Shown here piece after piece: positions 8,358 to 17,309 of a stretch of DNA of 64,000 nucleotides (within the stretch, counting starts at the first letter, position 1; every line of letters begins with the position of its first letter). Source of the stretch: Methylobacterium soli (GTDB lineage Bacteria; Pseudomonadota; Alphaproteobacteria; Rhizobiales; Beijerinckiaceae). The notes under the pieces are model-generated. The model saw only the letters and a program-made list of their open reading frames with translations. It searched no databases and was not told the origin of the DNA. The stretch is taken from assembly GCF_008806385.1 (NCBI RefSeq), contig NZ_VZZK01000006.1:1-64000 (forward strand), written 5' to 3'. The position numbers and the translations under genes were made by a program.

Positions 8358-9860
8358 ATGAAACTTCGCCATCTCCTCGCGCTCGGCTTGGGAGGCGCGA
8401 CATTCGCCCTCCTCCTCGCCGAGCCGTCCCTCGCACAGTCGCCGGTGCCCGAAGCCGCCGCCGTGCCCGCCGCCGCGCCGGTGCCCGCCAAGGGCGACAC
8501 CGCCTGGATGCTGATCGCCACCGCCCTCGTGCTGCTGATGACCGTGCCGGGCCTGGCCCTGTTCTACGGCGGCCTCGTGCGCACCAAGAACATGCTCTCG
8601 GTGCTGACCCAGGTCTTCGCCATCGCCTGCATCGTCTGCCTGATCTGGGTGTTCTACGGCTACAGCCTCGCCTTCACCAATGGCGGCGGCCTCAACGACT
8701 TCGTGGGCGGCTTCTCGAAGGCCTTCCTCAAGGGCGTCGACCCGAACTCGACGGTCGCGACCTTCTCGAACGGCGTCGTGATCCCCGAATACGTCTATAT
8801 CTGCTTCCAGATGACGTTCGCGATGATCACCCCGGCCCTCATCGTCGGCGCCTTCGCGGAGCGGATGAAGTTCTCGGCCCTGATCGTGTTCACGATCCTC
8901 TGGGTCACGCTGATCTACTTCCCGATGGCCCACATGGTCTGGTACTGGGGCGGCCCGGACGTGGTCGGCAACGCCGCCAAGGCGCTTGCGGCGGCCACCG
9001 ACGAGGCCTCCAAGAAGGCCGCGCAGGACGCCCTCGACGCCGTCAACGCCGATGCGGGCTTCCTCTTCAAGATGGGCGCCCTCGATTTCGCCGGCGGCAC
9101 CGTGGTGCACATCAACGCGGGCATCGCGGGCTTCGTCGGCTGCCTGATGATGGGCAAGCGCATCGGCTACGGCCGTGACCTGCTCGCTCCCCACTCGCTC
9201 ACCATGACGGCCATCGGCGCCTCGCTCCTCTGGGTCGGCTGGTTCGGCTTCAATGCCGGCTCCAACCTCGAGGCCAACGGCTCGACGGCGCTCGCCATGA
9301 TCAACACCTTCGTGGCCACCGCCGCGGCCGCCGTGTCCTGGCTGTTCGTCGAGTGGGCGCTCAAGGGCAAGCCCTCGCTCCTCGGCATGCTGTCGGGCGC
9401 GGTCGCGGGCCTCGTGGCCGTCACCCCGGCGGCGGGCTTTGCCGGCCCGATGGGCTCGATCGTCCTCGGCCTCGTGGCCGGCGCGGTCTGCTTCATCATG
9501 TGCTCCACCGTGAAGAACGCGCTCGGCTACGACGACAGCCTCGACGTCTTCGGCGTGCATTGCATCGGCGGCATCCTGGGGGCGCTCGCCACCGGCATCC
9601 TGGTCAGCCCGGCGCTCGGCGGCGTCGGCATCCCGGACTACACCACGAAGCCCGGCGAGCTCGTGGTCGGCGCCTACGACATGACGGCCCAGCTCATCAT
9701 CCAGGCGAAGGCCGTCGGCCTCACCCTGCTCCTGTCGGGCATCGGCTCGGCGATCCTGTTCAAGCTCGTGGACCTGACCATCGGCCTGCGCGTCACCCAG
9801 GAGGAGGAGCGCGAGGGCCTCGACATCGCCGATCACGGCGAGCGCGCCTACAACTACTAA
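8358..9860 (+). CDS. amtB: Ammonium transporter AmtB
   Basis: 500 residues from ATG at 8358; GTG at 8352 in the same frame is an alternative, with AGGAG at 8343-8347. A cleavable signal peptide (to about AQS) is followed by eleven membrane helices. The pore histidines are in FAGGTVVHINAGIAG and DVFGVHCIGGILGAL. Conducts ammonium as NH3 plus proton across the inner membrane, gated by GlnK. An inserted Ala/Lys-rich loop (about AKALAAATDEASKKAAQDA) between helices is somewhat longer than in E. coli. Ends just before a strong terminator, so glnK-amtB is a complete two-gene operon. Confidence 0.97.
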   Translation: MKLRHLLALGLGGATFALLLAEPSLAQSPVPEAAAVPAAAPVPAKGDTAWMLIATALVLLMTVPGLALFYGGLVRTKNMLSVLTQVFAIACIVCLIWVFYGYSLAFTNGGGLNDFVGGFSKAFLKGVDPNSTVATFSNGVVIPEYVYICFQMTFAMITPALIVGAFAERMKFSALIVFTILWVTLIYFPMAHMVWYWGGPDVVGNAAKALAAATDEASKKAAQDALDAVNADAGFLFKMGALDFAGGTVVHINAGIAGFVGCLMMGKRIGYGRDLLAPHSLTMTAIGASLLWVGWFGFNAGSNLEANGSTALAMINTFVATAAAAVSWLFVEWALKGKPSLLGMLSGAVAGLVAVTPAAGFAGPMGSIVLGLVAGAVCFIMCSTVKNALGYDDSLDVFGVHCIGGILGALATGILVSPALGGVGIPDYTTKPGELVVGAYDMTAQLIIQAKAVGLTLLLSGIGSAILFKLVDLTIGLRVTQEEEREGLDIADHGERAYNY

Positions 9861-10179
9861 GAGCATTCGCTCGTCGGCGGGGCCCCCGGGTCCCGCCGCT
9901 GAAGGCCCCGGTTCAGGCGAACCGGGGCCTTTTTTGATTCGCCGGCCCCACCCGCCTGGATTGAAATTTTCCGCCCGGCGGCCCGCCCGAGCGTACGTAT
10001 GCCCGCGGGCGGCGCCCGGCTCAGTACGGCCACAATGTGGTCTCGATGCAACAACCCGAGGGCATCGCCACGGCCAAGCCTGAAATGCCTACAAACTGGG
10101 CAAATGCTCGAAACTTGGTTTTGCGATGCCTGGGCATTTTCGGCACCTTCCTCTCATCAAGAAAAAGGGGCTGATTTCC
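9861..10179. other. Spacer between amtB and the TorF-type porin gene
   Basis: Holds the amtB terminator at its left edge. The remainder has a GC-rich imperfect inverted repeat around 9975-10020 and less GC-rich DNA from 10090 to 10175 that probably contains the porin promoter. No gene is supportable. Confidence 0.6.
9902..9936 (+). terminator. Rho-independent terminator of glnK-amtB
   Basis: A 13-bp GC-rich stem (AAGGCCCCGGTTC pairing with GAACCGGGGCCTT) with a short loop and a run of six T. It lies 42 bases after the amtB stop. Confidence 0.93.
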
Positions 10180-11181
10180 ATGATCTCGAAGCTGTTCAAG
10201 CAGGGCGCCGCGGCGTCTCTCGCCACGTTCCTCTGCCTCGGACAGGTCCAGGCCGCCGACATGCCGGCTCCTCCCAAGGAGATGCCGCCGGAGGCCAAGG
10301 CACCGGATCCGCTGATCGGCTTCGCGTTCTACTCGCAATACGCCTCCGACTACAATTTCCGCGGCGTTTCGCAGTCGAACCTGCAGGGTAGCTACCAGAC
10401 CTTCTTCGAGGCGCAGTTCTTCAACAACTTCGCCTATGCGGGCCTCTATACCTGGCAGACCCGCCTGCCGACCCGGCCCGACTTCGAGTTCGATCTCGTC
10501 GCCGGTATCCGGCCGACCTTCGACAAGCTCTCCTTCGATCTCGGGGTGATCTACTATTATTACCCGAACGAGCAGCGCATCTTCAACGCCGCGAACCTGG
10601 CCAGCGGCATCGGCAACCCCTTCTACACGACGGCCAACACCGACTTCATCGAGTATGCCGGCAAGGCGCTCTACCAGGCGACGCCCGAGCTCGCGATCGG
10701 CGCCAACGTCTTCTACGCCCCGAACTATCTCGGCCAGCACACCAACGGCACCTACACGTCGGGCACCCTCGCCTACACGCTGCCCGCCACGCTGTTCCCG
10801 TTCCTGCCGGAGGCCTATGCCGGCGGCTTCTCGATCTCGGGCGAGGGCGGCCACTACTTCCTGGGTGCGGCCAAGACCTCGGTCACGGGTCTGATCGACG
10901 GGACGAACCGCTTCGCCGCCGTGAACCTGCCGAGCTACAATTACGGCAATGTCGGCATCTCCTACACCTACAAGAACCTGCTGCTCGACTTCCGCTTCCA
11001 CACCACCGACCTGACGCCGACCCAGTGCTATACGCTCACCGGCGATTATCGCGGCGCCATCAACGGCGGCACCTCCCGCTGGTGCGGCGACGCCTTCATC
11101 GGCTCGATCCGCTGGCAGGCCTCGACCGCCAGCCCCGGCGTCTACGCCGAGCCCGGCGGTTTCCTGAACCTCTTCAAGTAA
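10180..11181 (+). CDS. TorF-family putative porin / outer-membrane beta-barrel
   Basis: 333 residues from ATG at 10180, with AAAAAGGGG just upstream. A signal peptide (MISKLFKQGAAASLATF..VQA-AD) is followed by a Pro-rich linker and then alternating strands rich in Tyr, Phe and Gly. FAFYSQYASDYNFRGVSQS is the diagnostic opening strand of the TorF (gcw_chp) family, and the protein ends in Phe-Lys after strand-like repeats. Family members are proposed outer-membrane barrels with little functional data. Its place right after glnK-amtB suggests, without proving, a link to nitrogen-compound uptake. Own terminator follows. Confidence 0.85.
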   Translation: MISKLFKQGAAASLATFLCLGQVQAADMPAPPKEMPPEAKAPDPLIGFAFYSQYASDYNFRGVSQSNLQGSYQTFFEAQFFNNFAYAGLYTWQTRLPTRPDFEFDLVAGIRPTFDKLSFDLGVIYYYYPNEQRIFNAANLASGIGNPFYTTANTDFIEYAGKALYQATPELAIGANVFYAPNYLGQHTNGTYTSGTLAYTLPATLFPFLPEAYAGGFSISGEGGHYFLGAAKTSVTGLIDGTNRFAAVNLPSYNYGNVGISYTYKNLLLDFRFHTTDLTPTQCYTLTGDYRGAINGGTSRWCGDAFIGSIRWQASTASPGVYAEPGGFLNLFK

Positions 11182-11204
11182 GCCCGGCCCGCACGGCCCC
11201 CGAG

Positions 11205-11233
11205 AAGCCCCGGAGCGATCCGGGGCTTTTTCC
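11205..11233 (+). terminator. Terminator after the TorF-type porin gene
   Basis: AAGCCCCGGA pairs with TCCGGGGCTT across a four-base loop and runs into TTTTTCC, 24 bases after the porin stop codon. Confidence 0.9.
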
Positions 11234-11277
11234 TTGGGCGCCTTGCCACCGCGTCGGGGGTCCGAAACGGCGGCTCT

Positions 11278-11756
11278 GAGCGAGGTGCATCCCACTTTTC
11301 CCGTCCGGGAGCGGTCGAGTCGGCGCGAGCCGACCGGGTGAGGGGTGCGGCCTTTCCGGAGAGCGCGCACCCCTCACCCCAACCCTCTCCCGCACGGGAG
11401 AGGGGGCCGGTCGCGGCATCAGGGCTGGTTCTGGCGGCCCACGCATCCTGAGCTCGCCTCCCGCCCCCCGGAACGACGGTGGCGCTGAGCGAGGTGCGCA
11501 TCACCTCTCCCGTCCGGGAGAGGTCGAGTCGGCGCCAGCCGACCGGGTGAGGGATGCGACTTCTCCGGATAATGCGCACCCCTCACCCCAACCCTCTCCC
11601 GCACGGGAGAGGGGGCCGGTCGCGGCATCAAGGATGGTTCTGGCGGCTGTTTGCGCGTCGCTGCCGATCGCGCGCACGCTCACCTCTCCCGTCCGGGAGT
11701 GGTCGAATCCGCGACAGCGGAACGGTGAGGGATGCGGCCTCTTCGGACAACGCGAC
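11278..11756. repeat. Array of palindromic intergenic repeats (209-bp direct repeat plus partial third copy)
   Basis: Unit 1 starts at 11278 (GAGCGAGGTGC), unit 2 at 11487 with the same word, so the period is 209 bases; a partial third unit covers about 11689-11756. Each full unit contains a TCCCGTCCGGGA palindrome, a second hairpin GTCGGC..GCCGAC, and a longer palindrome of half-sites CCCTCTCCCG/CGGGAGAGGG (11383-11404 and 11592-11613). Related pieces occur at 102-287, 13527-13641 and 31166-31381. Non-coding. Confidence 0.9.
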
Positions 11757-11820
11757 CCGGAAAGAGCCGGCCCCGCTCGCGCGAAACCGGCCCCGGCCGT
11801 GGCGGCTTCGTCGGATCGGG

Positions 11821-13413
11821 TCAGAAGCTCACGGCCCGGACCCGCTTCACCTGCGGGATCGCGGCGATCTGCTCCAGCACCGCCGGGGAGACCGGCCCGT
11901 CCACCGCCACGAACGCGATGGCGTTGCCGCCCTCCTGCTCGCGGCCGAGATTGAACGTCGCGACGTTGACGCCGGCCTCGCCGAGCACCGAGCCGAAGCG
12001 GCCGATGAAGCCCGGCTTGTCGTGGTTGCGCACGTAGAGCATGTGCGGCGCGAAGGCCGCGTCGATCTCGATGCTGCGGATCTCGATCACCCGCGGCTTG
12101 CCGTCGTGGAAGACCGTGCCGGCGGCGTCGCGCGGCATGTCCTCGGCCTCGACCGTGATGCGCACCACCGATTCGTAATCGCCGTTGCCGCCCGCGCGCT
12201 TGACCTCGTCGATGACGATGCCGCGCTCGCGGGCGATGGCGGGCGCCGAGACCATGTTGATGTCGGCCAGGAACGGCCGCAGCACGCCGGTGACGGCTGC
12301 CGAGGTGAGCGCCCGGGTGTTCATGCCCGCCACCTCGCCCTCGTAGGTGATGCGGATGCCCTTGATCGGCGCGTCCGTGAGCTGGCCCAGGAACGAGCCG
12401 AGCTTGTCGGCGAGCGCCACGAAGGGCTTGAGGCGCGGCGCCTCCTCGGCCGAAATCGACGGGAAGTTGATGGCGTTGGTGATGGCGCCGCTGAGGAGGT
12501 AATCCGCCATCTGCTCGGCCACCTGCAGGGCGACGTTCTCCTGCGCCTCGTTGGTCGAGGCGCCGAGATGCGGCGTGCAGATCACGTTCGGGTGGCCGAA
12601 GAGCGGGTTCTCCCGCGCCGGCTCCTCCACGAAGACGTCGAAGGCCGCCCCCGCCACGTGGCCCGAATCGAGGGCCGCGCGGAGGGCCGCCTCGTCCACG
12701 AGGCCGCCGCGGGCGCAGTTGATGATGCGCACGCCGGGCTTCGTCCGGGCGAGCGCCTCGGCCGACAGGATGTTGCGGGTCTTGTCCGTCATCGGCACGT
12801 GCAGGGTGATGATGTCGGCGCGGGCCAGCAGCTGATCGAGCTCGACCTTCTCGACGCCGATCTCGAGGGCGCGCTCGGGCGACAGGAAGGGATCGTAGGC
12901 CACGACCTTGAGCTTCAGCCCGATGGCGCGGTCGGCCACGATCGCCCCGATATTGCCGCAGCCGATGACGCCGAGCGTCTTGGCCGTCAGCTCGACGCCC
13001 ATGAAGCGGTTCTTCTCCCACTTGCCGGACTGGGTCGAGGTGTCGGCCTGCGGGATCTGGCGGGCCAGCGCGAACATCAGCGCGATGGCGTGTTCGGCCG
13101 TGGTGATCGAGTTGCCGAAGGGCGTGTTCATCACGATCACGCCCTTGGCGGTGGCGGCCGGGACGTCGACATTGTCGACGCCGATGCCGGCCCGGCCGAT
13201 CACCCGCAGGCGGCTGCCCTGCGCCAGGATCTTCGGGGTGACCTTGGTGGCGGAGCGGATGGCGAGGCCGTCATAATCGCCGATGATCGCCGCGAGGGCG
13301 TCCTTGTCCTTGCCGAGTTCGGGACGGAAATCGACGTCGATGCCGCGGTCGCGAAAGATCTGGACGGCAGCCTCCGACAGGGCGTCGGAGATGAGAACCT
13401 TGGGAGCGGGCAT
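11821..13413 (-). CDS. serA: D-3-phosphoglycerate dehydrogenase
   Basis: 530 residues from ATG at 13413; the frame is open far upstream through the serC region but MPAPKVLISDALSEAAV is the standard SerA start. The NAD-binding motif is GVIGCGNIGAIVADRA (residues about 145-160); catalytic Arg, Glu and His fall in NCARGGLVDEAAL, the VEEP region and TPHLGAST. The long form has an intervening substrate-binding domain (about 320-450) and a C-terminal ACT domain (from about 455), used for serine feedback. First step of serine synthesis. Lies downstream of serC on the same strand with 233 bases of palindromic repeat between. Confidence 0.97.
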   Translation of the reverse strand: MPAPKVLISDALSEAAVQIFRDRGIDVDFRPELGKDKDALAAIIGDYDGLAIRSATKVTPKILAQGSRLRVIGRAGIGVDNVDVPAATAKGVIVMNTPFGNSITTAEHAIALMFALARQIPQADTSTQSGKWEKNRFMGVELTAKTLGVIGCGNIGAIVADRAIGLKLKVVAYDPFLSPERALEIGVEKVELDQLLARADIITLHVPMTDKTRNILSAEALARTKPGVRIINCARGGLVDEAALRAALDSGHVAGAAFDVFVEEPARENPLFGHPNVICTPHLGASTNEAQENVALQVAEQMADYLLSGAITNAINFPSISAEEAPRLKPFVALADKLGSFLGQLTDAPIKGIRITYEGEVAGMNTRALTSAAVTGVLRPFLADINMVSAPAIARERGIVIDEVKRAGGNGDYESVVRITVEAEDMPRDAAGTVFHDGKPRVIEIRSIEIDAAFAPHMLYVRNHDKPGFIGRFGSVLGEAGVNVATFNLGREQEGGNAIAFVAVDGPVSPAVLEQIAAIPQVKRVRAVSF

Positions 13414-13526
13414 GGGAGCCTCCGGCTCGTGAGGAATGGGAATGGGTGTGAGGCGGCCCCGTGGAGGCGGGCGCAGAACGCCGCGAGGCCGGCCAATCGC
13501 GTGATGCTCGGGCAGCGCAGCGCGCC

Positions 13527-13641
13527 CCCTCTCCCGAGCGGGAGAGGGCCGGGGTGAGGGATGCGACATCTCCGGAGAGGTCGCCCCCCTCACCCGTTCC
13601 GCTATCGCGGATTCGACCACTCCCGGACGGGAGAGGTGGGC
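13527..13641. repeat. Palindromic repeat between serA and serC
   Basis: Permuted relative of the 11.3-kb units: palindrome CCCTCTCCCG..CGGGAGAGGG at 13527-13548, a GTGAGGGATGCGACATCTCC segment, and an inverted version of the third unit ending in CCGGACGGGAGAGG. It would form hairpins in a serC-serA transcript. Confidence 0.85.
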
Positions 13642-13646
13642 CGGTC

Positions 13647-14816
13647 TCAGGCCGCCTGCGCGAGCTTCGCCTTGGCCTCGGCGAAGGCCCAGTCGAGCCA
13701 GGCCGTCAGGGCCGCGAGGTCGGCCTCCTCCACCGTGCCGCCGCACCAGATGCGCAGGCCGGGGGGCGCGTCGCGATAGGCGCCGATATCGAGGGCGACA
13801 TTCTCGCGCTCGAGCAGGTCCCCGATATCCTTGGCCACCGACGCCACCGCCGCGTCGCCGCGGGCGAGCACGTCCGGGTCGGTGATGACGAGGCACACGC
13901 CCGTGTTCGAATAGGTGGCGGGATCCACCGCGAGATGGTCGATCCAGGGGGTGCGGGCGACCCAGTCGTGGATCACCCGCGCATTCGCATCGGCCCGGGC
14001 GTGGAGCGCGTCGAGGCCGCCGATCGCCTCGGCCCAGCGCAGGGTGTCGAGGTAATCCTCCACCGCCAGCATCGAGGGCGTGTTGATGGTGTCGCCCTTG
14101 AAGATGCCCTCGATGAGCTTGCCGCCCTTGGCGAGGCGGAACACCTTCGGGATCGGCCAGGCCGGAACGTGGCTCTCGATCCGCGCCACGGCGCGGGGCG
14201 ACAGGATCAGCATGCCGTGCGCGGCCTCGCCGCCCATCACCTTCTGCCAGGAGAAGGTGACGACATCGAGCTTGTCCCAGTCCAGCGGCTGCGCGAAGGC
14301 GGCCGAGGTGGCGTCGCAGATGGTGATGCCCTCGCGGTCGGCCGCGATCCAGTCGCCGTTCGGCACCTTCACGCCGGCGGCGGTGCCGTTCCAGGTGAAG
14401 ATGACGTCGTTGTGCTTGGTGTCGATCGCGGCGAGATCCGGCAGCACGCCGTAGGGCGTCTGGTGGATGCGCGGGCTGATCTTGAGTTCCTTGAGGGCGT
14501 CCGTGACCCACTCGGCCCCGAAGGCCTCCCAGGCCGCGACCTCGACGGTCTTCGGGCCGAGCATCGTCCACATCGCCATCTCGACGGCGCCGGTGTCGGA
14601 GGCGGGCACGATGCCGATGCGGTAATCGGCCGGCACGCGCAGGACCTTGCGCGTCAGGTCGATCGCGTCCTTGAGCTTGCCCTTGCCGAGGGGGGAGCGG
14701 TGCGAGCGACCGAGGGCGGCACCCGAGAGCGCATCGAGGCGCCATCCTGGGCGCTTGGCGCAGGGGCCGGACGAGAAATTGGGCACGCGGGGGCGCGTGG
14801 TGGGCCGGTTCATCAT
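13647..14816 (-). CDS. serC: Phosphoserine aminotransferase
   Basis: 389 residues from the ATG at 14816 (a second ATG follows at once); AAGGA eight bases upstream supports this over the ATG at 14825. Opens with RPRVPNFSSGPCAKRPGW, typical of the alphaproteobacterial SerC subgroup. The PLP lysine lies in VVTFSWQKVMGGEAAHG. Class V aminotransferase that converts 3-phosphohydroxypyruvate and glutamate to phosphoserine, the step after SerA. Probably transcribed with serA; the 5' leader is highly structured. Confidence 0.96.
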   Translation of the reverse strand: MMNRPTTRPRVPNFSSGPCAKRPGWRLDALSGAALGRSHRSPLGKGKLKDAIDLTRKVLRVPADYRIGIVPASDTGAVEMAMWTMLGPKTVEVAAWEAFGAEWVTDALKELKISPRIHQTPYGVLPDLAAIDTKHNDVIFTWNGTAAGVKVPNGDWIAADREGITICDATSAAFAQPLDWDKLDVVTFSWQKVMGGEAAHGMLILSPRAVARIESHVPAWPIPKVFRLAKGGKLIEGIFKGDTINTPSMLAVEDYLDTLRWAEAIGGLDALHARADANARVIHDWVARTPWIDHLAVDPATYSNTGVCLVITDPDVLARGDAAVASVAKDIGDLLERENVALDIGAYRDAPPGLRIWCGGTVEEADLAALTAWLDWAFAEAKAKLAQAA

Positions 14817-14975
14817 GTGATCCATCCTTACAGATGGGCGCTCCTCGTTGGGGAGGAGTGTCCCGCCGATGGGGATGCTCGCTCTCGCCCCCGAAAGCAA
14901 GAGCCAAAACTGTCAAAGTCTTGGCTTTCTCTCGCGGGACGCCGGGTTTGGCAGTTGTTATGTGTTTTGCATCAC
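14817..14975 (-). promoter_or_regulatory. Structured leader of serC, candidate serC-motif RNA
   Basis: The minus-strand leader can fold as GTCCCGC (14934-14940) with GCGGGAC (14860-14866) enclosing a hairpin AGCCAA/TTGGCT (14902-14926), followed by a separate CTCCTC/GAGGAG hairpin (14841-14858) just before the ribosome-binding site. A conserved RNA motif named serC is known upstream of serC in Alphaproteobacteria; position and two-hairpin layout agree, but I could not test it against the covariance model. The leader is notably less GC-rich than its surroundings. Confidence 0.5.
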
Positions 14976-14979
14976 GGAG

Positions 14980-15720
14980 TTACGGATCTTTCCGCGCATC
15001 CGGTGCGAGAAGATCCGGCCCGAGAAGATCCGGGCGCCGCGCGCGGGTCAGGCGCAGGGATTCGGCGGCGCGCCAGCGGGCGATGGCGGCGTGGTTGCCG
15101 CCGGTCAGCACCTCCGGGATGGAATGCCCCTCCCAGTCCCGGGGGCGGGTGAAGTGCGGATATTCGAGGCGTCCGCCCTCGAAGCTCTCCTCGACGCCTG
15201 AGGCCTCCTTGCCCATCACGCCGGGCAGCAGGCGCACGCAGGCATCGACCAGCACCATCGCGGCGATCTCGCCGCCCGAGAGCACGTAATCGCCGATCGA
15301 GACCTCCTCGAGGCCGCGGCCCGCGATGACGCGCTCGTCCACGCCCTCGAACCGGCCGCAGACCACGACGAGGCCGGGCCCTCCCGCCAGCGCCCGCACC
15401 CGCGCCTGCGTCAGCGGGCGCCCGCGCGGCGACATCAGGAGGCGCGGGCGCGGGTCGTCGGGCGCTGCGGCCGAATCGATCGCCGCCGCCAGCACGTCGC
15501 AGCGCAGGACCATCCCGGCGCCCCCGCCCGCGGGGGTGTCGTCGACGCTGCGGTGGCGCCCGAGCCCGTGGTCGCGGATGTTGCGGGCCTCGCAATCCCA
15601 GGCGCCCCGCGCCAGCGCGTCGCCGGAGAGCGACAGGCCCAGCGGCCCGGGGAACATCTCGGGATAGAGCGTGAGGATCGTGGCCCGCCAGGGCGCCGTC
15701 GGGGTCAGGGCCGTCGTCAT
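14980..15720 (-). CDS. trmD: tRNA (guanine-N1-)-methyltransferase TrmD
   Basis: 246 residues from ATG at 15720 ([25 protein letters not shown]); an earlier GTG in frame is unlikely. The knot region contains [18 protein letters not shown] and [16 protein letters not shown], the SAM-binding trefoil-knot signatures of TrmD. Methylates G37 of tRNAs and prevents +1 frameshifts. The C-terminus carries a small tandem duplication ([10 protein letters not shown] from a 15-bp repeat at 15005-15034). In many bacteria trmD sits with rpsP and rimM; here it is separated from them by one plus-strand methyltransferase gene, suggesting an insertion. Confidence 0.95.
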   Translation of the reverse strand: MTTALTPTAPWRATILTLYPEMFPGPLGLSLSGDALARGAWDCEARNIRDHGLGRHRSVDDTPAGGGAGMVLRCDVLAAAIDSAAAPDDPRPRLLMSPRGRPLTQARVRALAGGPGLVVVCGRFEGVDERVIAGRGLEEVSIGDYVLSGGEIAAMVLVDACVRLLPGVMGKEASGVEESFEGGRLEYPHFTRPRDWEGHSIPEVLTGGNHAAIARWRAAESLRLTRARRPDLLGPDLLAPDARKDP

Positions 15721-15793
15721 GGCGCTTGATGGCGCGGGCCCGGGGGCGCGGTCAATCGCCGGCACCATCCGGCCCGCCGCCCGTTGTCAGCCC

Positions 15794-16540
15794 ATGTTCC
15801 GTCATCCCCTCCTCGCGGCCCTAGTCCTTCTTGCGGCGCCTGCGCTGGCGGCGGGCCCCCTTGGGCCGCCCGGTGCGCCGGCCTCGGCCTTCCCCAAGCC
15901 CGACCGGCCGGTGGCCGAGATCGTGGCGGCGCAATGGGCGCTGGAGAAGGAGCGCGAGAGGGCCGACGAGTTCGGGCAGGTGGCCCGCCTGATGCGGATC
16001 GCCCCGGGTGAGACGGTGGCGGATATCGGGGCGGGGAGCGGCTACTACGCCCTGCGCCTGTCGCGCCGCGTCGGGCCGGGGGGCCGGGTGCTCGCCGAGG
16101 ACGTGACGCCCCGCTACCTGGCCGATCTGGAGGCGCGCATCCGGAAGGCGGGGCTCTCGAATGTCACGGTGGTGCGGGGCGAGCCGCACGATCCCCGCCT
16201 CCCACCGGCCTCGGTCGATGCCGCCCTCCTGGTCCACATGTATCACGAGATCAGCCAGCCCTACGGGCTCCTGCACAACCTCGCGGCCGCCATGAAGCCG
16301 GGGGGCCGCGTCGGCATCGTGGATGCGGACGACGTCCCGTCGCGCCACGGCACGCCGCCGGCGCTCCTGCGCTGCGAGCTCGCCGCCTCGGGTTATCGCG
16401 AGACCGGGTTCAGCACGCTCACGGGCGGGGTCGGGTACCTGGCCCTGTTCGAGGCGCCGGCCCCGGAGCGCCGGCCGGACCCCGGCACGATCAAGCCCTG
16501 CCGGGACGCGGAAAGCCGGGCCGCGCCGGCGGCGCGCTGA
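15794..16540 (+). CDS. Exported class I SAM-dependent methyltransferase
   Basis: 248 residues from ATG at 15794. The N-terminus (MFRHPLLAALVLLAAPALAAG) is a convincing signal peptide. A Rossmann methyltransferase fold follows: motif I VADIGAGSGYYAL, acidic loop VLAEDVTPRYL, and HMYHEISQPYGLL near motif IV. Small signal-bearing methyltransferases of this type recur in proteobacteria without known substrate. SAM is normally cytoplasmic, so either the leader is an anchor or the protein acts differently. It is inserted between trmD and rimM on the opposite strand. Confidence 0.78.
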   Translation: MFRHPLLAALVLLAAPALAAGPLGPPGAPASAFPKPDRPVAEIVAAQWALEKERERADEFGQVARLMRIAPGETVADIGAGSGYYALRLSRRVGPGGRVLAEDVTPRYLADLEARIRKAGLSNVTVVRGEPHDPRLPPASVDAALLVHMYHEISQPYGLLHNLAAAMKPGGRVGIVDADDVPSRHGTPPALLRCELAASGYRETGFSTLTGGVGYLALFEAPAPERRPDPGTIKPCRDAESRAAPAAR

Positions 16541-16565
16541 GCGCGGGCGCGCCGCGGGAACGGCT

Positions 16566-17129
16566 CTAGCCCGGCGCGTCGGCGGGCTTCGGGCCGGGGG
16601 GCGCGAACAGGTCCTCGGGCGGATCCACGACGATGCGGCGGTTCGGGATGTCGAGGCCCGGCACGAAGGCCTTGGTGAAGGGCAGGAGCGCGGTCGGGCC
16701 GCCGGCCTCGGGGCGGATCTCCAGGAGGTCGCCGCCGCCGTAATTCGGCACCGCCGTGACGGTCCCGAGCATCGTGCCCGCTCCATCCACCACCGCGAGG
16801 CCGACGAGGTCGGCGGTGAAGAACTCGTCCTCCTCCGCGGCCTCCCCGAGGCGGGCGCGGGGGACGTGCAGCGCGAGCCGGTTCAGGGCCTCGGCCTCGT
16901 CGCGGTTCCGGACGCCCTTCACCCGGACGACGAGGAGATCCGGGGCCGAGCCCGGCGCCGGCCGCGCGTCGGTGATCTCGATCGACCGGCCGTCGCGGGT
17001 GAGGAGCGGGACGTAGCGGGCGATCCCCACCGGGTCCGCCGTGTAGGATTTCAGCCGGACCTCGCCGTTGAGCCCGTGCGCCCGCCCGAACTCGCCCATG
17101 AGGACGAAATCTTCGGGAAGGACCGGCAT
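16566..17129 (-). CDS. rimM: 16S rRNA processing protein RimM
   Basis: 187 residues from the ATG at 17129, with GAGGGGG seven bases upstream, giving the family N-terminus ([20 protein letters not shown]). The RimM domain is followed by a PRC-barrel ([15 protein letters not shown]...[10 protein letters not shown]). Binds S19 and helps mature the 30S head. The frame is open to another ATG at 17297, also preceded by AAGGA, which would add a 56-residue Arg/Gln/Asp-rich tail with an 18-bp tandem repeat (17170-17205). Thirteen bases after the rpsP stop if the long form is used, so coupling is possible. Confidence 0.92.
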   Translation of the reverse strand: MPVLPEDFVLMGEFGRAHGLNGEVRLKSYTADPVGIARYVPLLTRDGRSIEITDARPAPGSAPDLLVVRVKGVRNRDEAEALNRLALHVPRARLGEAAEEDEFFTADLVGLAVVDGAGTMLGTVTAVPNYGGGDLLEIRPEAGGPTALLPFTKAFVPGLDIPNRRIVVDPPEDLFAPPGPKPADAPG

Positions 17130-17169
17130 CGCGCCGGCCCCCTCGGGCTGCGCCGACGGCTCCGCAGCT

Positions 17170-17205
17170 GCAGACCCATCTTGCCGCGCAGACCGATCTT
17201 GCCGC
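17170..17205 (-). repeat. 18-bp tandem repeat at the 5' edge of rimM
   Basis: Two units, GCAGACCCATCTTGCCGC and GCAGACCGATCTTGCCGC, one mismatch apart. If the long rimM start is used they encode a repeated SARQD motif. Confidence 0.8.
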
Positions 17206-17309
17206 GCCGAGGTCTCGGCCGCCGGCGAGAGGCGGCCGGGCCGGGCGAGGCGCGCGCCGTCCTGGCGGGGTGGATGTCCTCCGGGACGGCGCGCCATGCT
17301 CGCCGGTCC

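Larger units (their letters stand above)
11182..11820. other. 639-base gap filled by a terminator and repeats
   Basis: Besides the porin terminator and the palindromic repeat array there is nothing resembling a gene. Short open frames in it encode the same peptide patterns as the repeat elsewhere. The plus-strand porin and minus-strand serA converge here. Confidence 0.75.

Noticed and set aside
11821..14916. Apparent 1031-codon protein spanning serC and serA
   Set aside because: SerA motifs begin at 13413; the upstream part is a wrong frame of serC and the repeat.
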